A DNA stretch of 43,175 nucleotides from positions 1 through 43,175 of the forward strand of contig JAPOVY010000051.1 in assembly GCA_026707905.1 (NCBI GenBank). Direction: 5' to 3'. A program made the position numbers and the translations under genes. Below, piece by piece: positions 34,418-41,645 of the stretch (its first letter is position 1; every line of letters starts with the position of its first letter). Source of the stretch: Gammaproteobacteria bacterium. Lineage in GTDB: Bacteria; Pseudomonadota; Gammaproteobacteria; Pseudomonadales; Azotimanducaceae. Under the pieces are notes generated by a model. That model searched no databases, was not told the DNA's origin, and was given only the letters and a program-made list of their open reading frames with translations.

Positions 34418-36787
34418 GTGTCGAAGGCATTCCCCGACATTCGAGTATTAGATTGTTCGAGCCGGCTTTCTGGCGCGTGGGCGGCTCGATTGTTTGGTGA
34501 CTTTGGGGCTGATGTCATCCTTGTAGAACCAGAAGCAGGTCACGCGTTACGTCATGAAGCGCCTTTCACTGAAGAAGGCGAGTCACTGCTACACGCTTAC
34601 GCGAACTGGAACAAACGCTCAGTTATGGCGTCAGACCACCACCTGGATGAACTGGTGGAATCCGCAGATGTCGTGGTGACGACAACCGTTGATTTGCCTA
34701 AGTGTCTCGAGTCATGTCGAGAGGACGTGATTCACCTTTCGATCACGCCTCATGGGTTAACGGGACCACTAGCACACGTCCCAGGCAACAATCTCACAGC
34801 ATGTGCACGCGTGGGTTGGAGTGCGATCAATGCATGCGAGAACGAACCGCCCCTGCAGCTTCCTCACAATCAGACAGGTTACATCGCAGGCGTTGCGGGA
34901 TTCGTGAGCGCGGCTGCTGCACTGTACCGCCGAAGCGTCCAAGGCGGCGGTGAACGATGTGATGTCAGTGAGATGGAAGCGATGTCAAACACGTGTGCGC
35001 CGTGGGCACAAGTCGGCATATTCGTCGGTGGTAATCGCATGGCACACGGTCCCAACGGTCGACGTGAACGTGGGCGCCCAGGTCCACTGTGGCAGTGTAA
35101 GAACGGTGCTATCAACTTCGGATACGGCGACTGGAAAGAGTGGACCAGCGCGTTCGAATTTCTGGGACGTCCAGACATAGCACACGATCCAAACTTCATC
35201 CCTTCTTGGGGAAGACATCAAAAAGACACGCGACCTGTGCGGGCGGGACTTGCTGATGCAGTTTCCACTATGGATAAGTGGCATGTGTTCCACGGTTTAG
35301 CGGAACGGCGATGTATTTCAGGCGTCGTTCAGAACGCTCAAGAACTCGCAGAGAGCGAGCATCTCCACGCACGCGACTTCATTATTGAAACCGAAGTGGG
35401 TGACAAAGCACTGAGCACAACTGGTCCCTTCGGCAAACTCTCGTCCACGCCATGGACGTATTCGCGTCGAGCGCCGAAACTTGCCGAACATAGCCGCACG
35501 ATCGAAAAGCCTATCTCGAGATCTGTAACCTCTCCGCCAGAAGGTAAACGCCAGTTACCACTGAAGGGCGTGCGCGTTCTTACGTTCACACAAGCGTGGT
35601 CGGGTACATTTGGTACTCAATTGCTGTCTCTGCTTGGTGCTGACGTCATTCAGATCGAGTCTCGACAGCGACCTGACGTGTGGCGAGGTGCTGGTGCGCC
35701 TGTGCCGCCGACCTTACGTGATCTTGGCATTGAACAAAACCCGCTCAATACGAATGGGATGTACAACACTGTGAACCTAAACAAACGAGCGATCACGTTA
35801 GATATGGCGGATCCCCAAGGGAAGGCGATGTTCTGGGAGCTCGTACCGAAGTTTGACGTACTCTGTGACAACTTCTCGCCACATGTGATGAGTAACTGGG
35901 GTGTTACGCTTGAGTCGTTGCGTGAGAAACGACCGGACATTATTTTTGCGTCGCTTTCAGGTTACGGTCGAACGGGTCCGCTTGCGGAGTATCCCGCGAA
36001 TGGTGCGACGACCGAACCGATGGCTGGATTGGCGGCAATGCATGGCTACAAGGGAGATGTAGCGCAGAACACCGGCGGATTGATTCCTGATCCAATCACG
36101 GGGTACTACTTTGCGGCGACAATTCTCGCCGCGCTCAATCATCGAAACACTACAGGTGAAGGTCAACGTATCGATGTTTCGATGATCGAAGCGGTGGCCG
36201 CACAGTGCGGCGATGCGATCTTAGAGTATTCGGCGACAGGTGAAATCCGAGGACCCTCTGGTAATCAACATCCGCTATATGCACCTCATAACGTCTATCT
36301 CACAGCCGATGAGGAATGGATCGCCATCTCCGCCGAAAGCGATGAAGCGTTTTCAGCATTTTCGAGAGTGAGTGGAATTCATGATGAAAGATTCGCCACT
36401 GCCGTATCTCGCAAAGAGCTCGAAGCGGACGTCGATGCTGCGATCAGTGCTTGGACGAGTGGCTTGAATCTTGACGACGTATGTGATGCACTTGAACGTA
36501 CGGGTGTGACATTTAGCCCAGTCTGTGAATTTGAGTCAGTCTATCGTGCACCCAGTGAGCAATACGCTGAGCGGGGATATCTGGTGCCGATTGAGCACCC
36601 TGAGTGTGGCACCCATTACTACCCTCTCAATCCGTGGATTTACGCCAATACGGACCGTGGGTCCATTACTCATTCGCCGTGTTTCGGACAGCATTCGAAG
36701 GAAGTCTTCGCTAATGAATTAGGTCTTAGCGACGCGCAATACGACGAGCTTGAGACGAGAGGCGTGACCGGTACAACGAAGATCTAG
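34418..36787 (+). CDS. Double-domain class III (CaiB/BaiF) CoA-transferase
   Basis: A 789-residue protein made of two fused class III CoA-transferase units, about 1-365 and 383-785, where the family norm is one ~400-residue unit. Each half has the CoA-binding start (LDCSSRLSGAWAARLFGDFGADVI; LTFTQAWSGTFGTQLLSLLGADVI, cited as positions 11-34 and 388-411) and the active-site strand, CDVSEMEA (181-188) and IDVSMIEA (585-592). In both halves the position of the canonical nucleophilic Asp of formyl-CoA transferase is Glu (187 and 591), as in some family members. The N-terminal half has lost more conserved blocks and may be structural. It would move CoA between organic acids. The next gene starts 9 nt on. 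Confidence 0.86.
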   Translation: MSKAFPDIRVLDCSSRLSGAWAARLFGDFGADVILVEPEAGHALRHEAPFTEEGESLLHAYANWNKRSVMASDHHLDELVESADVVVTTTVDLPKCLESCREDVIHLSITPHGLTGPLAHVPGNNLTACARVGWSAINACENEPPLQLPHNQTGYIAGVAGFVSAAAALYRRSVQGGGERCDVSEMEAMSNTCAPWAQVGIFVGGNRMAHGPNGRRERGRPGPLWQCKNGAINFGYGDWKEWTSAFEFLGRPDIAHDPNFIPSWGRHQKDTRPVRAGLADAVSTMDKWHVFHGLAERRCISGVVQNAQELAESEHLHARDFIIETEVGDKALSTTGPFGKLSSTPWTYSRRAPKLAEHSRTIEKPISRSVTSPPEGKRQLPLKGVRVLTFTQAWSGTFGTQLLSLLGADVIQIESRQRPDVWRGAGAPVPPTLRDLGIEQNPLNTNGMYNTVNLNKRAITLDMADPQGKAMFWELVPKFDVLCDNFSPHVMSNWGVTLESLREKRPDIIFASLSGYGRTGPLAEYPANGATTEPMAGLAAMHGYKGDVAQNTGGLIPDPITGYYFAATILAALNHRNTTGEGQRIDVSMIEAVAAQCGDAILEYSATGEIRGPSGNQHPLYAPHNVYLTADEEWIAISAESDEAFSAFSRVSGIHDERFATAVSRKELEADVDAAISAWTSGLNLDDVCDALERTGVTFSPVCEFESVYRAPSEQYAERGYLVPIEHPECGTHYYPLNPWIYANTDRGSITHSPCFGQHSKEVFANELGLSDAQYDELETRGVTGTTKI

Positions 36788-36796
36788 CAACTAGGC

Positions 36797-37759
36797 ATGC
36801 CAACGTTCCTTATGTTACCGCCGGTAGACGTAGAGCAACGCACGTGGGCGAAGCGACTTCAAGCAGATTGTCCTGAATTCGATGTCAAGGTCATTGAGGA
36901 CGAAGGCGAACTAGCTCAAGTATTAAGTTCTGCCGATGCCGGATATGGCTGGGTGCCGCCAGACGCGTTACCTTACGCGAAAAATCTGAGATGGCTTCAA
37001 AACCCAATGGCTGGTCCGCCACCGGATTACTACTACCAAGCGCTCGTCGAACATCCTGTGGTTGTCACCAACCCGAGAGGTATTTACTCCGACCACATTG
37101 CACATCACATCTTGATGTATATGCTGGCTTTATCGAGAGGTTTACCGTACTACTTGGATGCCCAACGGCAGAACCGTTGGGACCGGAATGCGAGGCGACG
37201 AGGCTATGTTGACATCGCAGATAGCACGGTTTTGATCAATGGTGTTGGTGGTATTGGGGCGGAGGCGGGAAGGCTTTGTTTGTCTTTGGGTGCGACGGTA
37301 ATAGGAATTGATCCGCGCGGTGAAGAGTTGGTTGAGTTTGAGGTTTTACACCCTGATGCACTGGATGGCGTATTACCTAGTGCCGACTTTATCGTGACTA
37401 CGGTACCACATACGCCTGAAACAGAATTCATGTGGCATAGAAGCCGTTTCGCCGCCATGAAGACAACGGCCTACTTCATCAACGTAGGTCGAGGCATGAC
37501 CGCGAAGCTGGACGATCTGGTTGATGCGCTTCAGAAGCAAGAAATCGCCGGTGCAGGATTAGACGTGTTCGAGATCGAGCCTCTACCCGAAGATCATCCC
37601 CTTTGGAAATGTGAGAACGTAATCATTACACCTCACGTTGCAGTGGCGGATGCTGTCAACATCAGCGAGCGACGCTATGAGTTATTGCTAGATAACGCTC
37701 GTCGCTTCGTCGCGAATGAGCCGTTGCGAAATGTCGTGAATAAAGCGCTACGTTATTAG
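36797..37759 (+). CDS. D-2-hydroxyacid dehydrogenase (NAD(P)-dependent)
   Basis: A 320-residue oxidoreductase of the D-isomer 2-hydroxyacid dehydrogenase family. The nucleotide-binding loop is GVGGIG (149-154) with Asp172 at the end of strand two, which favours NAD. The catalytic triad is Arg232 (NVGRGM), Glu261 (EIEPLPEDHP) and His280 (ITPHVA). It would interconvert a D-2-hydroxy acid and a 2-oxo acid. Together with the LarA-like enzyme, it could oxidise an L-hydroxy acid after racemisation. It lies between the CoA-transferase and the dioxygenase with 1 to 9 nt gaps. Confidence 0.9.
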   Translation: MPTFLMLPPVDVEQRTWAKRLQADCPEFDVKVIEDEGELAQVLSSADAGYGWVPPDALPYAKNLRWLQNPMAGPPPDYYYQALVEHPVVVTNPRGIYSDHIAHHILMYMLALSRGLPYYLDAQRQNRWDRNARRRGYVDIADSTVLINGVGGIGAEAGRLCLSLGATVIGIDPRGEELVEFEVLHPDALDGVLPSADFIVTTVPHTPETEFMWHRSRFAAMKTTAYFINVGRGMTAKLDDLVDALQKQEIAGAGLDVFEIEPLPEDHPLWKCENVIITPHVAVADAVNISERRYELLLDNARRFVANEPLRNVVNKALRY

Positions 37760-37760
37760 A

Positions 37761-38576
37761 ATGGGAGCTATGGAAGCACGTAACCAGTATGTACCCACTC
37801 AAGTACGCTATCTTGCGCCGAGCTGGGGTGAAACGAACGAACTACCGCGGATTTTCGATCGCGACTCGCGACGCGCAAATACCGAGAAGGTTGATGTACT
37901 CGTGCGCGACGCTCGAGCGGTCGCCGATGAAATCAGCTTGGACTTCAACGGCTTCGAGTTGTTCGAATATCGGTCGCCCATTTCGGATTTTGGCGACACT
38001 AAGGCGGTAAGCGAGGTTTACCGACCGGCGGTTGCCGAGTTTGTGCGCAAAATAACCGGTGCTAGCGAGGTACTCATAACCAACCACTTGATTCGGACCG
38101 AAGACAAGAGTGACTTCAACAAGGCGTATGCGCGTTTCGTGCATTGCGATTACAGTTTGAAAACCGCTCGTTCGGCTTCGCTGAATCTTCTGAAGAACCG
38201 TAGTCTGGATGTGGACGCATACGAGGATGCTCAATTCGCGTGGTTCAATACTTGGCAACCATTCGACCATCCCGTACAAGAAAATCCGTTAGCCGTACTC
38301 GATGCGTCAACGATTCATGAAGGCGACATTGTGGATTACGTATATGGTGGTACGGGTAAATCAAGCAAGAGTTCGATGCCTCTCCGTCGCGAACGGCATC
38401 AGTTTTATTACTATAAAAATATGCGACCGGATGAGGTATTGCTCATCAAACAACTCGATACAAGAAAAGGTCGTGCGGGTGTATCCCCTCATACTTCGTT
38501 TATCGATCCGACTTCACCAAGCGACGCTCTACCTCGCCGCAGCATCGGAGTCCGCATGATGGCCGTCTTTGAATAG
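37761..38576 (+). CDS. CmcJ/NvfI-like Fe(II)/2-oxoglutarate dioxygenase family protein
   Basis: A 271-residue protein resembling the CmcJ/NvfI (gibberellin-A4-desaturase-like) family, best known from fungal and actinobacterial natural-product clusters. The probable iron ligands are His128-x-Asp130 (RFVHCDYS) and His244 (SPHTSFIDP), and Arg259/260 (PRRSIGVRMMAVF) for 2-oxoglutarate. It starts at ATG 37761, one base after the dehydrogenase stop, or at the ATG at 37770. It is the last gene of the five-gene run. Reaction unknown: hydroxylation, desaturation or epoxidation are all known in the family. Confidence 0.8.
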   Translation: MGAMEARNQYVPTQVRYLAPSWGETNELPRIFDRDSRRANTEKVDVLVRDARAVADEISLDFNGFELFEYRSPISDFGDTKAVSEVYRPAVAEFVRKITGASEVLITNHLIRTEDKSDFNKAYARFVHCDYSLKTARSASLNLLKNRSLDVDAYEDAQFAWFNTWQPFDHPVQENPLAVLDASTIHEGDIVDYVYGGTGKSSKSSMPLRRERHQFYYYKNMRPDEVLLIKQLDTRKGRAGVSPHTSFIDPTSPSDALPRRSIGVRMMAVFE

Positions 38577-38620
38577 AAAAGCCATTGTCGTGGAATTTGC
38601 AGTCGAGTAAGTCGATAAAT

Positions 38621-39412
38621 CTAGATCGGTTCCTTGTGGACTTTCCAGGCTAGTTCGGCTGGCCACTTACGAGCCCAATCCACAGAAGCAAATGAAAACG
38701 GGGACGTCGCGTCTTCCGGCGCAGGTAGTTCGAAAAGCGCGTCGATCACAAACCCAGATTCTCGGAACAAGCTGATCCATTCGCTGGGTGTCAAGTGATA
38801 CTCCACACCATCACTGCCATCTTCACTCCACTTGGTTCGATACGCATCGAAATACGATCGTTGTAACGTCTCTGTCCACTTTCCATCTGGTTCGTCTAAA
38901 CCGTTGTCTGCCATAAAGGAGACCATGTGATCTGTGTAGATCACAAGGCTGGCGTTTGGTTTTAATACACGAGAGACTTCTGGAATCCACTGATACGGAT
39001 CTGCCCAAAGCGCAGCACCGTACTCTGAAATAGCGAAATCGAACGTTTGAGATGTAAATGGCAGTTTTTCACCGAATCCTTGAACGAGAGAGATTTCTAT
39101 TTGATGACGTTTACTCAACTGAACAGCCGTCTCGATTTGATTATCGGTTGGTTCAAGCCCAACGGCTGTCGCACCACGATCTGTCATCCATTTGAGAATG
39201 TAGCCCGTTCCGCATCCGACGTCCAGGCAGTATTTACCTTGAAGGTCCGTCGGCAGCAACTCCAATTCATCATCCGATCGACTCCACAGTCCCCATGTCG
39301 GTTCGTTCTTTTGCCAGTTTTGTTCGCCGAGCTGACGGAACCAAATTGCTGACTGTTGCCACTTGGCACGATTTAGACGTTGAGATTCCGTGAGCTGGCG
39401 TTCGTTGTCCAT
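38621..39412 (-). CDS. Class I SAM-dependent methyltransferase
   Basis: A 263-residue soluble methyltransferase of the Methyltransf_11 type. SAM-binding motif I is CLDVGCGTGYILKWM (about 67-81), motif II includes VGLEP with the acidic residue, motif IV is FDFAISEYGAALWADP and post-motif VLKPNASLVIYTD. The substrate is not clear; the acceptor region near WSEDGSDGVEYHLTPSEW suggests a small molecule. It converges with the dioxygenase gene across a 44-nt gap with no visible terminator. Confidence 0.85.
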   Translation of the reverse strand: MDNERQLTESQRLNRAKWQQSAIWFRQLGEQNWQKNEPTWGLWSRSDDELELLPTDLQGKYCLDVGCGTGYILKWMTDRGATAVGLEPTDNQIETAVQLSKRHQIEISLVQGFGEKLPFTSQTFDFAISEYGAALWADPYQWIPEVSRVLKPNASLVIYTDHMVSFMADNGLDEPDGKWTETLQRSYFDAYRTKWSEDGSDGVEYHLTPSEWISLFRESGFVIDALFELPAPEDATSPFSFASVDWARKWPAELAWKVHKEPI

Positions 39413-39549
39413 CTTGAGGGAGCTTTACTGCTTAATTTCGAAAACTGCTTCTGAGTAATCCAGTAATAGTGTGGGAAAACGGCGAGCTGAATCCCCTGAT
39501 TATTCTCTGAATGTAAGGGGAGAAAGCTTCTGTCGAATTGGTAGTAATA

Positions 39550-39738
39550 CTAGGTTACGGTGACGGTAATCCGCTTCCCTAGCCTACGCAATACCGAATC
39601 TATTGTTGAAGTTTGCGTCGCATGGTCTGGATTCAGTATGCGACTTAACTCGTTTTCGGCAAGGTCGAAGTTACGAGCTAGTTGACGTTGTGACAAACCC
39701 GCCGATGTGGCGAAGATTCTCGAATCACTTGGATTCAA
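39550..39738 (-). pseudogene. HicB-type HTH antitoxin remnant
   Basis: A 62-codon frame whose end, AGLSQRQLARNFDLAENEL (14-32) and ILNPDHATQTSTIDSVLRRLGKRITV, is the C-terminal Xre-type HTH of HicB antitoxins. The N-terminal RNase-H-like half of HicB is missing and the frame is closed by TGA upstream, with only a TTG (39738) as start and no ribosome-binding site. It points away from the hicA-like gene and overlaps its first 32 bp on the opposite strand. It may be a broken antitoxin after rearrangement, or a free-standing DNA-binding antitoxin of unusual layout. Confidence 0.6.
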
Positions 39739-39898
39739 AGAGGTTAGGCAAAAAGAATCTCACAAGCGATATCGTCACCCAGATGGTCGGAGCACAACTC
39801 TTCCCATTCGCCGTGGACGTGACGTTTCTCCCATTGTTCTCCGACTAATCCGTCGTGACATTGATAGTTCTGTCGAGGATTTTGGAGCTAGGCGCTAG
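39707..39898 (+). CDS. hicA: HicA-like mRNA interferase toxin
   Basis: A 63-residue HicA/YcfA family protein with the double-stranded-RNA-binding-like fold: AKILESLGFKEVRQKESHKRY with catalytic His19 (ESH in place of the usual GSH), HPDGRSTTLPIRRGRDVSPIVLRLI. It would cut mRNA when free of its antitoxin. The GTG at 39707 is the first start after an in-frame TGA; about five residues are missing at the N-terminus compared with common HicA. No co-directional hicB follows as usual; a HicB-like HTH lies on the opposite strand. Confidence 0.72.
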   Translation: MAKILESLGFKEVRQKESHKRYRHPDGRSTTLPIRRGRDVSPIVLRLIRRDIDSSVEDFGARR

Positions 39899-40162
39899 CT
39901 AAACAGCAACAGGTATTCACAAATGCTGGCCACGACCGTACTTTATTAAAGCTAAATAAAGACACGGAATATTCCGATACTAAAGTCCTACGTACATCGA
40001 AAAACGTTGTTCACAATTTGATCCATGCAGGAGCTGCGTCAAACGTCTAGTTGATGTAGGGTCAGGAACGCGTCTTTAGCACACACCGTCGCGTATGGTC
40101 GAAGCGAACAGTTCACATAGATGATCCACACGGATCAATCGATCAGGTCTCTTGAAGAAAAC
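39899..40162. other. Gene-free stretch after hicA
   Basis: 264 bases without a supported gene. It contains an AT-rich inverted repeat CTTTATT/AATAAAG at about 39940-39960, perhaps ending the hicA transcript, and otherwise nothing recognisable. Confidence 0.3.
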
Positions 40163-41452
40163 TCAATAGTCGCTAAGAGAATCAGATCTGGAGTTGAACA
40201 ATCGAACGACTGTACCAGCTGAACTAGGATTGGTTCGGACTGACTCAACCGTTCCGTCTTCTCCTGACATGGCGAGATAAGCCTTCATACGCATACTTGA
40301 AAGTGGGTGAAGTTCACCAGCGCCGAATGGCCACACCCCCTCATCCGCCTTTATGTTCCCGCAAATCGTACGGGCATGCGGTGAGAGTTTTTGCCAAATT
40401 TCGTGAGGCATCGTGCGTTGAAAATGTTTGCCGGGTCGCGAATTAGCAGAATACTCAACACTCGGTAAAGCTCGGATTTCATTCGAGAGGTTTGGTGTTG
40501 CACCGTGCCAACAACGAGTGTCTCTGAAAATAGCACTTCCCGCGGGTGCACCAACGAGTGTTGACAGCCGCATCCACTCCGGTTCATCGTAGATCGACGG
40601 TGGAGGGGAGAGATTTGTATGTGTGCCTGGAATCTGACGGATCGGACCGTTTTCCCACGTTAGATCTGTCATTGTGAAATTAACCGTGACACCTGTATTA
40701 GCGACATCCATAACCCGACGTTGTGATTTGAAGTCGAGATCCTTAAATTCCTTATTCGCGTCAAGATTTAAGCGGTTCAATCTCAGCACACGTTTGAGCC
40801 GTGCTTCGCCATCTTGCTGCTCATCAAGTCCGTCGGTGTGTAGATGCTGGTATTCGATCGCGCCAGGTAGACTAAGGTCGCCCCCGCCGCCCCAAACAGA
40901 GTAGTCGGACGATCCGAAAATCTCACACAGAATTGGCGTTGTTGTCGGCATGTCGATGATGTCAGCCCATGCCGGTTCGTGCATCATTTGACGTGATGCG
41001 GAGCAAGTGCCGTAGCAATACCGATGGGGTAGTCGCCCGGTTTCCTGAACGTACTTTCGTTCATTGTCGTGCGGTTTCGACAAGATCGTTCTTAGGTTCC
41101 TTTCACACGCTTCACGCATCGCTGTCAAATGCTCTAGGTTGAGTGCGTCCTTGACGACTACAAATCCGTCACGGTGGAAGATGGTGGCAGCTCGTTGGAT
41201 TTCGGACGGTTCACAGATCTCAAGCCCACGGATGCCGTTGTTTTCGCGTAGGTGTTGCCTCAGAGCTAGCACTTCCGGATGGTTTCGAACGCGCTGAGAC
41301 GGCGCTCTCGGATCCGGTTCGCCGTAGTCTAGGTCCCCTGTCACGAAATCGCCGGATTCGTCAACATGCTCATTCGGAGGGAGGTTCTCATCCCAACCTA
41401 CTTTCGTGGGACCAGACACCCGTAATGACGCGAGTTCATGCGCTATTGTCAT
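40163..41452 (-). CDS. Phytanoyl-CoA dioxygenase (PhyH) family protein, long form
   Basis: A 429-residue Fe(II)/2-oxoglutarate oxygenase, longer than usual for PhyH because of an ~80-residue N-terminal extension. The catalytic core begins near FHRDGFVVVKDAL; metal ligands are His205-x-Asp207 (HLHTDGLD) and His316 (CWHGATPN), with Arg327 for 2-oxoglutarate, all present. An insertion (about 210-250, rich in Lys/Arg and Asp) separates the HxD from the core strands. It lies downstream of an amidohydrolase on the same strand, but an intrinsic terminator stands between them, so it probably has its own promoter. Substrate unknown. Confidence 0.87.
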   Translation of the reverse strand: MTIAHELASLRVSGPTKVGWDENLPPNEHVDESGDFVTGDLDYGEPDPRAPSQRVRNHPEVLALRQHLRENNGIRGLEICEPSEIQRAATIFHRDGFVVVKDALNLEHLTAMREACERNLRTILSKPHDNERKYVQETGRLPHRYCYGTCSASRQMMHEPAWADIIDMPTTTPILCEIFGSSDYSVWGGGGDLSLPGAIEYQHLHTDGLDEQQDGEARLKRVLRLNRLNLDANKEFKDLDFKSQRRVMDVANTGVTVNFTMTDLTWENGPIRQIPGTHTNLSPPPSIYDEPEWMRLSTLVGAPAGSAIFRDTRCWHGATPNLSNEIRALPSVEYSANSRPGKHFQRTMPHEIWQKLSPHARTICGNIKADEGVWPFGAGELHPLSSMRMKAYLAMSGEDGTVESVRTNPSSAGTVVRLFNSRSDSLSDY

Positions 41453-41548
41453 AGTGTCACGATTTACGAGAGAATTCGATTCATTCGTAGAGCAAGTTTA
41501 ATCCGCACACCCCAAATTTTGGTCTAAACCAATACAAGCAGTGATCGA

Positions 41549-41581
41549 AAAAAAGGGCAGGGGAAACTCCCTGCCCTTTTT
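41549..41581. terminator. Bidirectional intrinsic terminator
   Basis: GGGCAGGG (41555-41562) and CCCTGCCC (41569-41576) form a perfect 8-bp stem around GAAACT, with A-run on the left and T-run on the right, so it can terminate in both directions. On the minus strand it ends the amidohydrolase transcript. Confidence 0.93.
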
Positions 41582-41645
41582 GTGTCTTCGTCGGCGCGGT
41601 GTATGGCTTAAAGCGCTAATGCCCTCACTGCGCCGAATCGTCGAC

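Noticed and set aside
34418-36787. Two separate CoA-transferase genes joined by sequencing error
   Set aside because: The frame is continuous with a clean linker and no start or ribosome-binding site at the domain boundary near 35560.
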